64,000 bases of DNA from Dehalococcoidia bacterium (GCA_021462855.1 JAJTXQ010000046.1:1-64000); one strand, 5' to 3'. Numbered from the stretch's first letter, positions 54,469-64,000 are shown. Notes: generated by a model not told the origin, from the sequence alone. A program made the numbers and translations.

Positions 54469-54480
54469 TGCGCGCAAGAG

Positions 54481-54509
54481 AACGTATGCCCTGCATCGCC
54501 TTACGTCAA
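54481..54509 (-). promoter_or_regulatory. Probable promoter of the MacAB-like operon
   Basis: On the minus strand TTGACG (54509-54504), a 17-bp spacer and TACGTT (54486-54481). Transcription would start near 54474, so the palindrome at 54454-54468 lies just downstream of the start, a good position for repression. The rest of 54510-54626 holds no clear signal. Confidence 0.5.
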
Positions 54510-54626
54510 CGGCGAAGTGGCCCCTCGTCAACGCCGCGTAACGCGTTTGACACAACCCTTCGGTTTGCGCCGGCGCGGCCGAACCTGAGATCGGCCATCC
54601 GTCCGTAGTTCCGGGAGCAGCTCTCC

Positions 54627-56561
54627 ATGCGTTTCACGCTCACGCTCGCCGCGCTCGCCCTCGTGATTACGTCACTCGCCGCCGGCAGGATGCCCGCGCC
54701 GGCCGCCGCCGACGACCAGACGGGCGCCGTCGTCGTTGCCTTCAGGCCCGGCACCACGCTCGCAGAGGTCGCCGACGCCATTGACGACGCGGACGCGGCG
54801 CCCGAGCGGAGCAGCGGCCCGTCGCGGCTCGTGCTCCTCGATCCGGAGCCCGGCCAGTCCGTTGAAGACGCCGTCCGCGCGCTCGACGCCCACGCCGAGG
54901 TAGAGTTCGCGGCGCCCGAGCGCACCGTGAGCCTCGCGCGCACACCGGGAGACCAGTACTACACCGCATACCAGTGGCCGGCTCCGCAGATCGGCCTGCC
55001 GGCGGCGTGGGATGTCACGACCGGCTCATCGAGCACGATCGTCGCCGTCGTGGATACGGGCGTGCAGCTCTCGCACCCCGACCTCGACGCCAGGATCGCG
55101 ACAGGCGCGAACGCCGGCTACGACTTCGCGAACAACGACAGTGACCCGTCGGACGACCACGGTCACGGCACGTTCGTCGCCGGCATCATCGCCGCCGAAT
55201 CGAACACCAGTGGCGCCGGCTCGGGCATCGCCGGTGTGTGCTGGGCATGCCGCATCATGCCCGTGAAGGTGCTCGGCGCCAACGGCTCCGGGTCGACGTT
55301 CACCGTGGCAGCGGGCATCGACTGGGCGCGCACGCACGGCGCCAGGGTGGTCAACCTGAGCCTCGGCGCATCGACCAGCGACCCGACGCTCCAGGCTGCC
55401 GTCAACAACGCGTGGAACGCGGGCGTCGTCGTCGTCGCCGCGTCGGGCAACAGCGGCGGCGCGGTCGCGTATCCCGCCGCGTACCCGAACGCGATCGCCG
55501 TCGGCGCGAACAATTCGTCCGGCGCACGATCGTCGTTCTCGAGCTATGGCCCGCAGCTCGACGTGATGGCGCCGGGCGAAAGCGTGTTCAGCACAACGCT
55601 CGGCGGCGGATACGGGTCCGGCAGCGGCACATCCTTCGCCGCGCCGCACGTCGCCGGCGTCGTCGGACTGATGATCAGCGCTGGCGTGACGTCGCCGGCC
55701 GACATCGCGGCGCGCCTCGCTGCCACCGCCACCGACATGGGCGCATCGGGCTTCGACAATCTCACCGGCTGGGGCCGCGTCGACGCGGCGCGCGCCGTGG
55801 CGCCCGACCAACCCGCGACGTGGGGCGCGCTGAACATCGCCACGAGCGCCGCGCCGGGCGCGGCGATCTCCGGCACGGTGGCCGTCACTAACGGCGGCGC
55901 GAGCGCGTGGCCATCGGCCGGCGCCGGCTACATCAGCATCGACCAGCGCTGGCGCGCCGGCGGCTGCGGCGGCGCAGCCACGGACGCCGGCGAGGCGACG
56001 CTCCCGTCCAGCGTCGAGCCGGGCGCGACGGCGACGGTCGCGCTTGCGCTGACCGCGCCGGCGACCGCCGGCACCTGGTGCCTCGAACTCGATGTGGTGC
56101 GCAACGGGACGCCGCCGTCATCGCTCGGGCCCGTGAAGACGGCCACCGTGCAGGTCGTCGCGGCCGCCTCCTTCGGCGTCACGTGGGACAGCGGCAACGT
56201 CATGCCAGGGTCGATCACGGAGCGCGCGACCGTGCCCGTGACCGTGAGCTTCACCAACAACGGCGCCACGACCTGGCGTGCGGCCGGCGCCGGGAAGGGG
56301 ATGTTCTTCTACCACTGGAAGAAGGGCCGCTGCCCCGGTTCCAGCTACACCGTCCGCGATGGCACGCGCACCGCGCTGCCGGTCGACATCGCACCGGGCG
56401 CGACGGTCGATGACCTCGCGGCCAACGTGGCGGCGCCGTCGCGCACGGGCACCTACTGCCTGCAGTACGACCTGCTGCTCGATAGCGGCACATGGCTGTC
56501 GAACCTGGGTTCGCCGGTCCAGCAGGCGACGGTGAAGGTCACGAGACGCCCGCGCCGCTAG
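54627..56561 (+). CDS. Secreted subtilisin-like (S8) serine protease
   Basis: A 644-aa exported protease with a signal peptide (cleavage near AAA-DD, about residue 28) and a propeptide-like region (33-100). The S8 domain has Asp143 (VVDTGV), His180 (HGTFVAG), oxyanion Asn275 (ASGNSGG) and Ser336 (GTSFAAPHVAG). Two C-terminal beta domains of about 110 residues (410-520 and 525-640), each with Trp- and Gly-rich strands such as YHWKKGRCPGS, may aid anchoring or substrate binding. Paired Cys suggest disulfides. It lies divergent from the exporter operon. Confidence 0.93.
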   Translation: MRFTLTLAALALVITSLAAGRMPAPAAADDQTGAVVVAFRPGTTLAEVADAIDDADAAPERSSGPSRLVLLDPEPGQSVEDAVRALDAHAEVEFAAPERTVSLARTPGDQYYTAYQWPAPQIGLPAAWDVTTGSSSTIVAVVDTGVQLSHPDLDARIATGANAGYDFANNDSDPSDDHGHGTFVAGIIAAESNTSGAGSGIAGVCWACRIMPVKVLGANGSGSTFTVAAGIDWARTHGARVVNLSLGASTSDPTLQAAVNNAWNAGVVVVAASGNSGGAVAYPAAYPNAIAVGANNSSGARSSFSSYGPQLDVMAPGESVFSTTLGGGYGSGSGTSFAAPHVAGVVGLMISAGVTSPADIAARLAATATDMGASGFDNLTGWGRVDAARAVAPDQPATWGALNIATSAAPGAAISGTVAVTNGGASAWPSAGAGYISIDQRWRAGGCGGAATDAGEATLPSSVEPGATATVALALTAPATAGTWCLELDVVRNGTPPSSLGPVKTATVQVVAAASFGVTWDSGNVMPGSITERATVPVTVSFTNNGATTWRAAGAGKGMFFYHWKKGRCPGSSYTVRDGTRTALPVDIAPGATVDDLAANVAAPSRTGTYCLQYDLLLDSGTWLSNLGSPVQQATVKVTRRPRR

Positions 56562-56620
56562 CGCGACGTTGACCTCCGGTGGCTCCTCCGCGACCCTGTG
56601 CGCCGAGGGAGGAGTGCCGC

Positions 56621-57091
56621 ATGGCCGCCCCGTTCGGGCACGCGTTCATCGGCGCGCTGGTCGCGCGGCGCCTCGGCGTGCGCGACCGCCGGCGCCTCGC
56701 GGTCGCCGCCATCGCGGCCAGCCTGCCCGACATCGACATCATCATCAGCGTCGCGATGCACGGCGACCCGCTGCGAATGCATCGCAAGGGCACGCACACG
56801 TTCGCGTTCGCGCTGACGGCGGGCGCGCTCGCGGGCGCCGCAGGCCTGCTCGGCCGCGGCCGCGACAACGGCCAGCGCGACGTGCTCGCGGACACGCTCG
56901 CCGGCGCCGCCGTCATCGGCTCGCACATCCCGCTCGACATCGCGCCGATCCCGCGGATCGCGGTCGGCCCGATGATCGCGGAGATGTACCTCGCGAACTG
57001 GCTGCTCGACCTCGCGCTGTGGGGCGGGCTCGCGCGGGCGCTCTGGCCGCGCGAGGGCGCTCAGCCCGCGCCCGCCGCCGCGACGACGTAG
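56621..57091 (+). CDS. YdjM/DUF457-like membrane-bound metal-dependent hydrolase
   Basis: A 156-aa membrane protein starting at ATG 56621 after GGGAGGAG. Residues AAPFGHAFIGALVA, SLPDIDIIISVAMHGDP and HRKGTHTF carry the His/Asp pattern of the LexA-binding, inner-membrane metal-dependent hydrolase family (YdjM). About four helices are predicted. The activity of this family is not well defined. The last 31 bp overlap the convergent YbaK-like gene. Confidence 0.78.
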   Translation: MAAPFGHAFIGALVARRLGVRDRRRLAVAAIAASLPDIDIIISVAMHGDPLRMHRKGTHTFAFALTAGALAGAAGLLGRGRDNGQRDVLADTLAGAAVIGSHIPLDIAPIPRIAVGPMIAEMYLANWLLDLALWGGLARALWPREGAQPAPAAATT

Positions 57092-57561
57092 CGCGCGCCG
57101 GTAAGCCGCACCAGGTCGTCGACCGCAAGCTCGATATCGACGCCGCGCTTGCCGGCGCTGACGTGCACGCGCATGGCGCCGCGCGCCGACTCGTCGATGC
57201 AGATATCGAACGCCGGGCGCCGCAACGCCAGCGCCGAGATGCCGCCCGCCTGCATGCCGGTAAGGCGCTCCGCCTCGCGCATCGTCGCCATGCGGAGCTT
57301 CTTGTCGCCGAGCGCGCGCGCCAGCGCCTTCAGGTCGAGTTGGTCGAGCGCGCGCAGCATCACCATGATCGGCCGCGCAGGCGCCTGCCCGTCGCGAAGG
57401 ACGACGAGCGTCTTGTACACGCGCTCGGGCGGCGCGCCGAGCAGCGCGGCCGCCTCCTCCGCCGCATGGAACGCGCCCGCGGCGTCGTAGACCGTCGCCT
57501 CGTACGCCACGCCCGCGGCGTCGAGGACGCGCATCGCGTGGGTCTTGTCGACCTTGCTCAC
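57061..57561 (-). CDS. YbaK/EbsC-type aminoacyl-tRNA deacylase (Cys-tRNA(Pro) deacylase-like)
   Basis: A 166-aa editing-domain protein. SKVDKTHAMRVLDAAGVAYE at the N-terminus, RVYKTLVVLRDGQ (catalytic Lys, near residue 45) and KLRMATMREAERLTGMQAGGISAL are typical of YbaK. It removes Cys or similar amino acids from tRNA-Pro. I start at GTG 57561 because homologues begin SKxxKTxA; ATG 57585 is the alternative. A paralogous protein is encoded divergently 66 bp away. Confidence 0.88.
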   Translation of the reverse strand: MSKVDKTHAMRVLDAAGVAYEATVYDAAGAFHAAEEAAALLGAPPERVYKTLVVLRDGQAPARPIMVMLRALDQLDLKALARALGDKKLRMATMREAERLTGMQAGGISALALRRPAFDICIDESARGAMRVHVSAGKRGVDIELAVDDLVRLTGARYVVAAAGAG

Positions 57562-57626
57562 GCGAGCAGGATACGCCGCGGGCATGGCGATGCGGCACAC
57601 GCGCCGCGCTGCTACCATCGGGCGCA

Positions 57627-58124
57627 ATGTCAGGCGACGCCGCCCACGATGACGACGCTCGACGCGCCCGCGTGATGTCCGCGCTGCGCGCGCTCGGCTA
57701 CGCCGGCGACGCCGTCGTTTCGCCGTCCAGCACGCACACGGCAGAGGACGCCGCGGCCGCCGCCGGCTGCGAGCTCGGACAGATCGTGAAGACGCTCGCC
57801 GTCTACGTCGCCGGCGCACCGTTGCTCTGCCTCGTCCCCGGCGACCGGCGGCTCGATGACCGGCTGCTCGCCGCACGGCGGGGCGTCGGCCGGAAGCAGG
57901 TGAAGCTCGCGTCGGCCGAGCAGGTGCTCGCACTCACCGGCTACCCGATTGGCGGCGTCTCGCCGTTCGGCGTGCCATCGCCGCTGCCAGCGCTCGTCGA
58001 TGAGTCGATGCGCCGCTTCGAGACGGTGTGGATCGCGGCCGGCAGCGCCTCGGCAATCCTGCCAATCCGGCTGGACGATCTCGTTCGTTATGTAAGTGCT
58101 GAGTTCGCGCCGATCGCGACGTAA
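57627..58124 (+). CDS. YbaK-domain deacylase paralogue
   Basis: A 165-aa protein with the YbaK fold: HTAEDAAAAAGCELGQIVKTL near residue 37 with the catalytic-type Lys, then KLASAEQVLALTGYPIGGVSPFG (GGVxPFG motif) and the C-terminal strand WIAAGSAS. It belongs to the YbaK/ProX-like group distinct from its divergent neighbour, so the pair may edit different misacylated tRNAs. Ends 8 bp before the liv promoter. Confidence 0.88.
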   Translation: MSGDAAHDDDARRARVMSALRALGYAGDAVVSPSSTHTAEDAAAAAGCELGQIVKTLAVYVAGAPLLCLVPGDRRLDDRLLAARRGVGRKQVKLASAEQVLALTGYPIGGVSPFGVPSPLPALVDESMRRFETVWIAAGSASAILPIRLDDLVRYVSAEFAPIAT

Positions 58125-58131
58125 TCTCCCG

Positions 58132-58159
58132 TTGACGCCGGGATCGCGCGGGCGATAAT
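58132..58159 (+). promoter_or_regulatory. Promoter of the liv operon
   Basis: TTGACG (58132-58137), a 16-bp spacer and GATAAT (58154-58159). The start of transcription would be near 58166, about 54 bases before the substrate-binding protein gene, whose ribosome binding site is GGAGGAGG. Confidence 0.65.
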
Positions 58160-58219
58160 AGACGCGTCCTGCAGCCGGGCAGGGCATGCGGGAAGCGAAG
58201 TTGGAGGAGGGAAACTCGA

Positions 58220-59491
58220 ATGCACGGACGGAATGGGCGCCGGTGGCTCCCGCTTTCGGTCGCGGCGGCGCTGCTCGCGCTGTTCGCGATGGTGGCGGTG
58301 GCCTGCGGTGACGATGACGATGACGGCGGCGGCGACCAGACGCCGGCCGCGACCAAGCCCGCCGGCCAGACGCCGGCCGCGACGCAGCCCAGCGGCGGCG
58401 GCGACACCATCACCATCAAGAAGGGCGACAAGATCAAGGTCGGCATCAGCACCACGCTGACGACCGACAACGCGCAGCTTGGCATCCCGATCCGCGATGG
58501 CGCGCTGCTCGCGATCAAGCAGAAGGGCACGATCAAGGACTTCGAGATCGAGGGTATCGCGGAAGACGACCTGTGCTCCGGCCCGGGCTCCGTCACCGCC
58601 GCCCAGAAGCTCCTGTCCGAGGACGTGGTCGCCGTCCAGGGCGCCATGTGCTCGAGCGGCACCGTCGCCGCGCTCGACACCTACGCGCAGGAGAACGTGC
58701 TCGTGATCAGCGGCTCGTCGACCGGCGTGCAGGTGACCGACCCGCCGAAGGCGAACTTCCTGCGCACGGCATGGAACGACGCAACCCAGGGCGCCGAGAT
58801 GGCCAAGTACGCCTGCACGACGCTCGCCAAGAAGAACGCCGTGCTGGTCAACGACCAGAGCGTCTACGGCAAGGGCCTCATGGACGTCTTCAAGGAGGCG
58901 TACACCGGCGCCGGCTGCACCGTCGCCTCGGAAGAGGCGGTGACGGTCGGCGAGAAGGACTTCAGCCCGGTCGTCACGAAGATCAAGGGTGAGAACCCCG
59001 ACATCGTGGTCTTCGGCGGCTTCATCGCCGAGGGCGCCGTGCTCGTCCGCCAGCTGAGGGACGCGAGCGTGACCGCCGACTTCATGGGCGCCGACGGCAT
59101 CGCCGACGCCAAGTTCATCGAGCAAGCCGGCGGCGCGGCCGAGGGCGCGTACGTCAGCCGCGGCCCGACGCCTGCCGAGAGCACGGCGTACGACAAGTTC
59201 GCCGGCGAGTACGAAGCCGAGTACGGCGAGAAAGCCGGCCAGTTCAGCGAGCACGCCTACGATGCGATGAACGTCATCCTCGCCGCCATCGAGGCGAGCG
59301 CCACGGTGGACGCCGACGGCAACCTCGTCATCGACCGGCAGGCGCTGATCGACGCCGCGCACGACGTGAAGCTCCCGGACGGCGCATCCGGCCCGATCGA
59401 GTTCAACGCGGACGGCGACCGCGTCATCGCCGCCGGCACGGTGAACCGCATCGACCAGGTCAAGGACGGCGCGCTGGAGCGCATCCAGTAG
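58220..59491 (+). CDS. livK: Branched-chain amino acid ABC transporter substrate-binding lipoprotein
   Basis: A 423-aa LivK-type periplasmic-binding protein. It has a lipoprotein signal with Cys29 (MVAVAC), an Asp/Gly then Thr/Pro-rich linker, and a type I binding fold from about residue 60. SSGTVAALDTYAQENVLVISGSSTG carries the amino-acid-binding Ser/Thr residues, followed by SVYGKGLMDVFKEAY and FGGFIAEGAVLVRQL. Ligand could be leucine, isoleucine, valine or another small amide. A strong hairpin follows at once, which would allow this protein to be made in excess over the permeases. Confidence 0.93.
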   Translation: MHGRNGRRWLPLSVAAALLALFAMVAVACGDDDDDGGGDQTPAATKPAGQTPAATQPSGGGDTITIKKGDKIKVGISTTLTTDNAQLGIPIRDGALLAIKQKGTIKDFEIEGIAEDDLCSGPGSVTAAQKLLSEDVVAVQGAMCSSGTVAALDTYAQENVLVISGSSTGVQVTDPPKANFLRTAWNDATQGAEMAKYACTTLAKKNAVLVNDQSVYGKGLMDVFKEAYTGAGCTVASEEAVTVGEKDFSPVVTKIKGENPDIVVFGGFIAEGAVLVRQLRDASVTADFMGADGIADAKFIEQAGGAAEGAYVSRGPTPAESTAYDKFAGEYEAEYGEKAGQFSEHAYDAMNVILAAIEASATVDADGNLVIDRQALIDAAHDVKLPDGASGPIEFNADGDRVIAAGTVNRIDQVKDGALERIQ

Positions 59492-59516
59492 TCCGCGCCC
59501 GGGCAACGTAACGAGG

Positions 59517-59550
59517 GACGCCGGGAGGCCAGCGCTGGCCTCCCGGCGTC
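59517..59550 (+). terminator. 34-bp perfect palindrome between livK and livH
   Basis: Bases 59517-59533 are the exact reverse complement of 59534-59550 (GACGCCGGGAGGCCAGC arm). Without a T-run it is likely a partial terminator or an mRNA-stabilising stem that separates livK from the membrane and ATPase genes. Confidence 0.75.
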
Positions 59551-59580
59551 GTGCAACAGGCCGGGAGCACCGAGGGGCCG

Positions 59581-60488
<908 letters not shown>

Positions 60489-60492
<4 letters not shown>

Positions 60493-61715
60493 TGCAGCGG
60501 TTCGAGGCCACGCGCGCGCTCACCCGCGCGCTCGACAACGCGAACGCCCGCGCGCGCGCCGCCTTCGACGCGATCCCGTTGATCCGCTGGATCCTGCCGC
60601 TTGCGCTCGGCGTCGTCGGCGCGCTTTCGCCGCAGTGGTTCGACACGCGGCCCACCTACGCGCTGATGGTGCTGATCACGTACCTGCTGCTGCGGACCTC
60701 GACGAACGTCTTCGGCCTGGCCGTGCTCGCGGCCATGCTCGTCTACCTGCCGATGGAGATGGACCGCTTCGAGCGCGGCATCCTCTTCGACATCGCGCTG
60801 TACACCATGCTGGGCATCGGGCTGAACATCGTCGTCGGCTACGCCGGGCTGCTCGACCTGGGATACGTCGCGTTCTTCGCGAGCGGAGCCTACATCTTCG
60901 CGCTCGTCGTCGCGCCGGAGGCGGGCGGCGGATGGGACATCGGCGCGAGCTTCTGGCTGATGATCCCGGCGGCGATGGCGCTCGCCGCCGCCCTCGGCGT
61001 CGCGCTCGGGCTGCCGGTGCTGCGGCTGCGCGGCGACTACCTGGCGATCGTCACGCTCGGCTTCGGCGAGATCATCCGGCTCATGCTCAACAACCGCGAC
61101 GACATCACGAACGGGCCGCGCGGCGTCTACCTCATCCCGAAGGCCCACTTCTTCGACAAGGAGCTGACCGGGCCCTACGAGCTGTACTTCCTCGTGCTCG
61201 CCGGCGTGTTCATCGCGGCCTTCGCCGCGGAGCGCATCCGCGACTCGCGCGTCGGCCGCGCGTGGGAAGCGATCCGCGAGGACGAGGACGCGGCCTCGGC
61301 CATGGGCGTGAACACCACGTTCTACAAGCTGCTCGCCTTCGCCATCGGCGCGGCGATCGGTGGCGGCGGCGGCGTCATCTACGCCGCCAAGCAGACGGCG
61401 ATCTTCCCCCGCGACTTCGACCTCGACGTCTCCATCAACGTGCTCGCGCTCGTGATCATCGGCGGCATGGGCAACGTGCGCGGCGTCGTGCTCGGCGCCA
61501 TGCTGCTCATTGGCCTGCCGGAGGTGCTGCGCGACTTCAGCATCGAGTTCGCCTTCATCGACCTGGCGAACATCGGCGCCGACTACCGGCTCGTGATCTT
61601 CGGCGCCGCGCTCGTCGCGATCATGGTGCTCCGCCCGGAAGGGCTGCTCCCCTCTCGCCGCCGCGCCGCGGAGTTCGAGCAGGCCGAGATGCTGGAGTCG
61701 GAGCTCGCGACCTGA
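60489..61715 (+). CDS. livM: Branched-chain amino acid ABC permease LivM
   Basis: A 408-aa LivM-type permease. GLNIVVGYAGLLDLGYVAFFASGAY and LRGDYLAIVTLGFGEIIRLMLNN are characteristic, and the coupling helix is WEAIREDEDAASAMGVN near residue 260. The N-terminus carries a basic amphipathic stretch and extra helices, so it is longer than the usual 320-360 aa. It starts within the livH stop and its stop overlaps the livG start by 1 bp. Confidence 0.93.
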
Positions 61716-62503
61716 TGCCGCCGCTGCTTTCCGTCCGCAACGTCACGCGCAGGTTCGAGGGTCTCACCGCGCTCAACGACGTGAGCATGGAGGTCGAGCC
61801 GCGCACGATCGCCGGCGTGATCGGCCCGAACGGCGCGGGGAAGACGACGCTGTTCAACGTCCTCACCGGCTTTTACCGCCCGACATCGGGCGAGGTGTGG
61901 TTCGAGGGGCGGCGCATCGACCGGCTGCCGCTGCACGGCATCGCCGCGGCGGGCATCAGCCGCACATTCCAGAACATCCGCCTGTTCGCGAACATGACGG
62001 CGATCGAGAACGTGCTCGTCGGGCAGCACATCCACCTCAAGACCAACTTCGCCACGGCGATCGTGCGCCCGCCGTCGGTGACGCGCGAGGAGCGCTCGGC
62101 GGTGAAGACGGCGGTCGAGCTGCTGAGGTTCGCCGGCCTGACACGGCGGGAGAACGAGCTCGCGCGCAACCTCGCGTACGGCGAGCAGCGCCGGCTCGAA
62201 ATCGCGCGCGCGCTCGCCGTCCGTCCGCGCCTGCTGCTGCTCGACGAGCCGACCGCCGGCATGAACCCGGGCGAAGCCGCCGGCATGATCAAGCTCATCC
62301 GCGCCCTGCGCGACGACATGCTCATGACCATCGTCCTCATCGAGCACTCGATGCGCGTCGTGATGGGCGTCTGCGAGCGCATCACGGTACTCGACCACGG
62401 CGAGAAGATCAGCGAGGGCCGCCCGGAGGAAGTACAGCAGGACCGCCGCGTGATCGAGGCCTACCTCGGCACGGGGCAGATCATCACGGACGGGCGGGCA
62501 TGA
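61715..62503 (+). CDS. livG: Branched-chain amino acid ABC ATPase LivG
   Basis: A 262-aa LivG ATPase: Walker A GPNGAGKTT (residues 34-42), Q-loop SRTFQNIRLFANMT, signature LAYGEQRRLEIARAL and Walker B LLLLDEPTAGMNP. The LivG-specific insert between Q-loop and signature (LKTNFATAIVRPPSVTREE) is present. Together with LivF it powers import. Overlaps livF by 4 bp. Confidence 0.95.
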   Translation: MPPLLSVRNVTRRFEGLTALNDVSMEVEPRTIAGVIGPNGAGKTTLFNVLTGFYRPTSGEVWFEGRRIDRLPLHGIAAAGISRTFQNIRLFANMTAIENVLVGQHIHLKTNFATAIVRPPSVTREERSAVKTAVELLRFAGLTRRENELARNLAYGEQRRLEIARALAVRPRLLLLDEPTAGMNPGEAAGMIKLIRALRDDMLMTIVLIEHSMRVVMGVCERITVLDHGEKISEGRPEEVQQDRRVIEAYLGTGQIITDGRA

Positions 62504-63222
62504 CGGCCGAGCGCGCGTATCTCGAGCTGGCTGAGGTCGTCTCGGGTTACGGGCAGATCATGGCGATCAAGGGCGTGTCGTTGCGCGTCGAGCGGGGCGA
62601 AATCGTCGCCCTGATCGGCTCGAACGGCGCCGGCAAGTCGACGACGCTGCGCACGATCTCCGGCCTGCTCCGGCCGCGTTCCGGCGAGATCTGGTTCGAG
62701 GGCAGGCGCATCGACCGCGCGCCGCCCCACGAGATCGTGGCGCGCGGCGTTTCGCACGCGCCCGAGGGCCGCGCCATCTTCGCCCGCATGACGGTGATGG
62801 ATAACCTGCGACTCGGCGCGTACCGCCGCAGCGGCGCCGAGGTCGAGCGTGATATCGAGCACGTACTGACGCTGTTCCCCCGCCTGCGCGAGCGGGGGCG
62901 GCAGGACGGCGGCACGCTCTCCGGCGGCGAACAGCAGATGCTCGCCATCGCCCGCGCGCTGATGGCGCGCCCGCGCATCCTGCTGCTCGACGAGCCGTCC
63001 ATGGGCCTCGCGCCGGTGCTCGTCGAGACGATCTTCCGCACCGTGCTCGAGATCAACCGCGAGGGCACGACGATCCTCCTCGTCGAGCAGAACGCGGCGA
63101 TCGCGCTGCAGGTCGCGCACCGCGGCTATATCCTCGAATCCGGCGCGATCGCGCTCGAGGCGTCGGCCGCGGAACTGCGCGAGAGCGATGCCGTCCGTCG
63201 CACCTACCTCGGCATCGACTGA
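62500..63222 (+). CDS. livF: Branched-chain amino acid ABC ATPase LivF
   Basis: A 240-aa LivF ATPase: Walker A GSNGAGKST (near residue 41), Q-loop HAPEGRAIFARMTV, signature LSGGEQQMLAIARAL and Walker B ILLLDEPSMGLAP, followed by the H-loop LVEQNA. It completes the five-gene liv importer. No terminator is evident in the 192-bp gap to the next gene; that gap holds several TTGACG/TAGGAT-like elements but no clear promoter. Confidence 0.95.
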   Translation: MTAERAYLELAEVVSGYGQIMAIKGVSLRVERGEIVALIGSNGAGKSTTLRTISGLLRPRSGEIWFEGRRIDRAPPHEIVARGVSHAPEGRAIFARMTVMDNLRLGAYRRSGAEVERDIEHVLTLFPRLRERGRQDGGTLSGGEQQMLAIARALMARPRILLLDEPSMGLAPVLVETIFRTVLEINREGTTILLVEQNAAIALQVAHRGYILESGAIALEASAAELRESDAVRRTYLGID

Positions 63223-63414
63223 CACGACGCGGCCGATGCACCTTGACGCCCGCCTGTCACGGAAACGCGACGTGTTACGGTATTGCAAGGCGACGGCGGG
63301 CCAGGGTCACGCTTCGCCCCGCATGCGGCCGCTAGGATCAATAGCGCGACAGCGTCGTCCCACCCACGACCGTGTCGACTTCACGCGTGTATGCCGCTGC
63401 ACAAGGGAGGCCCC

Positions 63415-64000
63415 ATGGCTGCCGAGCCGCTCGTCCTCGCGATCGATGATGAATCGGGCATCCTGCGGTTGATCAAGCTCGAGCTGTCGACCCAGGGGTT
63501 CCGCGTCGTGACGGCCGAGAACGGCGAGGCGGGCCTCCGCATGGCCGAAGAGCACCGCCCGGACATCGTGCTGCTCGATATCGTCATGCCGGACATGACC
63601 GGGCTCGAGGTGATGCGCAAACTGCGCGAGCGCACCAACATCCCGGTGATCCTGCTCACCGCAAAGGGCAGCGACTCGGACAAGGTCAAGGGGCTCGAGA
63701 TGGGGGCAGACGACTATCTCGCGAAGCCGTTCAGCCCGGAAGAGCTGAGCGCGCGCGTACGCGCCGTGCTGCGCCGCACCGTCGGCTCATCGGGGATCGA
63801 GAACGTCGTGCGCGCCGGTGAGGTCGAGGTCGACCTCAACCGGCGCCTCGTCAAGCGCAACGGCGAACTGGTGACGCTCACCCGCACGGAGTGGATGCTG
63901 CTGCAACACCTGGCGGCGAACGCCGGAAAGATCATGCTCAACGCCGAGCTGCTGTCGAAGGTCTGGGGCCCCGAGTACCGCGACGACCTGCAGTACCTGC
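63415..64000 (+). CDS. OmpR/PhoB-family response regulator (3' end outside window)
   Basis: The open frame starts at ATG 63415 after AAGGGAGG and runs off the window after 195 codons. The receiver domain has the acidic pair Asp11/Asp12, phospho-acceptor Asp55 (LLDIVMPD), Thr82 and Lys104 (LAKPF). The C-terminal winged helix begins EVEVDLNRRLVKRNGELVTL and continues through TRTEWMLLQHLAANAG, as in PhoB/KdpE. It regulates transcription when phosphorylated. The partner kinase should lie downstream, beyond the window. Confidence 0.92.
   Translation, partial: MAAEPLVLAIDDESGILRLIKLELSTQGFRVVTAENGEAGLRMAEEHRPDIVLLDIVMPDMTGLEVMRKLRERTNIPVILLTAKGSDSDKVKGLEMGADDYLAKPFSPEELSARVRAVLRRTVGSSGIENVVRAGEVEVDLNRRLVKRNGELVTLTRTEWMLLQHLAANAGKIMLNAELLSKVWGPEYRDDLQYL

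Overview
This is a 64 kb chromosomal window of high-GC DNA with tightly packed genes. No rRNA, tRNA, insertion sequence or CRISPR array is recognisable. The gene set points to a Chloroflexota-type bacterium (Dehalococcoidia-like is my best guess, by inference only). The evidence is separate CofG and CofH subunits for the F420 precursor plus three F420/LLM-type oxidoreductases, a b6-type cytochrome bc complex with cupredoxins, a T-box-controlled ilv-leu operon, CaiB-type CoA chemistry and dockerin-like secreted proteins. Promoters that can be read are of the TTGACR-N16-18-TANNNT type.

Layout. 0-3 kb: the tail of a Lys/Ala-rich protein, then a DUF35 / SCP2-thiolase / acyl-CoA dehydrogenase operon. 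3-13.7 kb: an MFS exporter, a cupredoxin lipoprotein, an isobutyryl-CoA-mutase-like large subunit, an MMPL transporter and two SDR enzymes. Between the SDRs lies a minus-strand redox locus: a poly-Asp membrane protein, ApbE, and a ferric-reductase-like membrane protein interrupted by an in-frame TAG. 13.8-22.3 kb: a dockerin/thrombospondin-repeat exoprotein, a HerA-like ATPase, another MFS protein, a CaiB CoA-transferase with an LLM oxidoreductase, a SufR-like regulator and a cupin. 22.3-25 kb: cofG-cofH behind a structured leader that ends in an intrinsic terminator. 25-27.6 kb: a GNAT acetyltransferase and an HtrA protease.

27.6-35.6 kb: one minus-strand branched-chain amino acid operon, ilvB-ilvN-ilvC-lipoprotein-leuA-leuC-leuD. 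It is driven by a near-consensus promoter and a Leu T-box. ilvB and leuA are each preceded by a similar second leader: a small ORF with alternating Leu codons, two hairpins, then the ribosome binding site. 35.6-40 kb: a degenerate desulforedoxin-like protein and a five-gene cytochrome bc operon (44-aa membrane peptide, b6-type cytochrome b with a heme-ci cysteine, cytochrome b C-terminal subunit, Rieske protein, cytochrome c-cupredoxin fusion). 40-45.5 kb: two LLM oxidoreductases, NagB, an EamA transporter, ThiE and a beta-propeller protein. 45.6-47.1 kb: a coiled-coil protein paired with a phage-like major capsid protein and no other phage gene. 47.1-54.5 kb: a stand-alone FtsH periplasmic domain, aconitase, and a MacAB-like exporter with a TetR-type palindrome at its start. 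54.6-58.1 kb: a subtilisin, a YdjM-like membrane hydrolase and two divergent YbaK-type deacylases. 58.1-63.2 kb: a complete liv branched-chain amino acid ABC importer. The window ends inside an OmpR-type response regulator.

Branched-chain amino acids are thus covered by synthesis (ilv-leu), uptake (liv) and nearby acyl-CoA enzymes. The strongest candidates for undescribed biology are the cofG leader, the paired Leu leaders of ilvB and leuA, the isolated capsid/coiled-coil pair, and the interrupted reductase with its poly-Asp partners.
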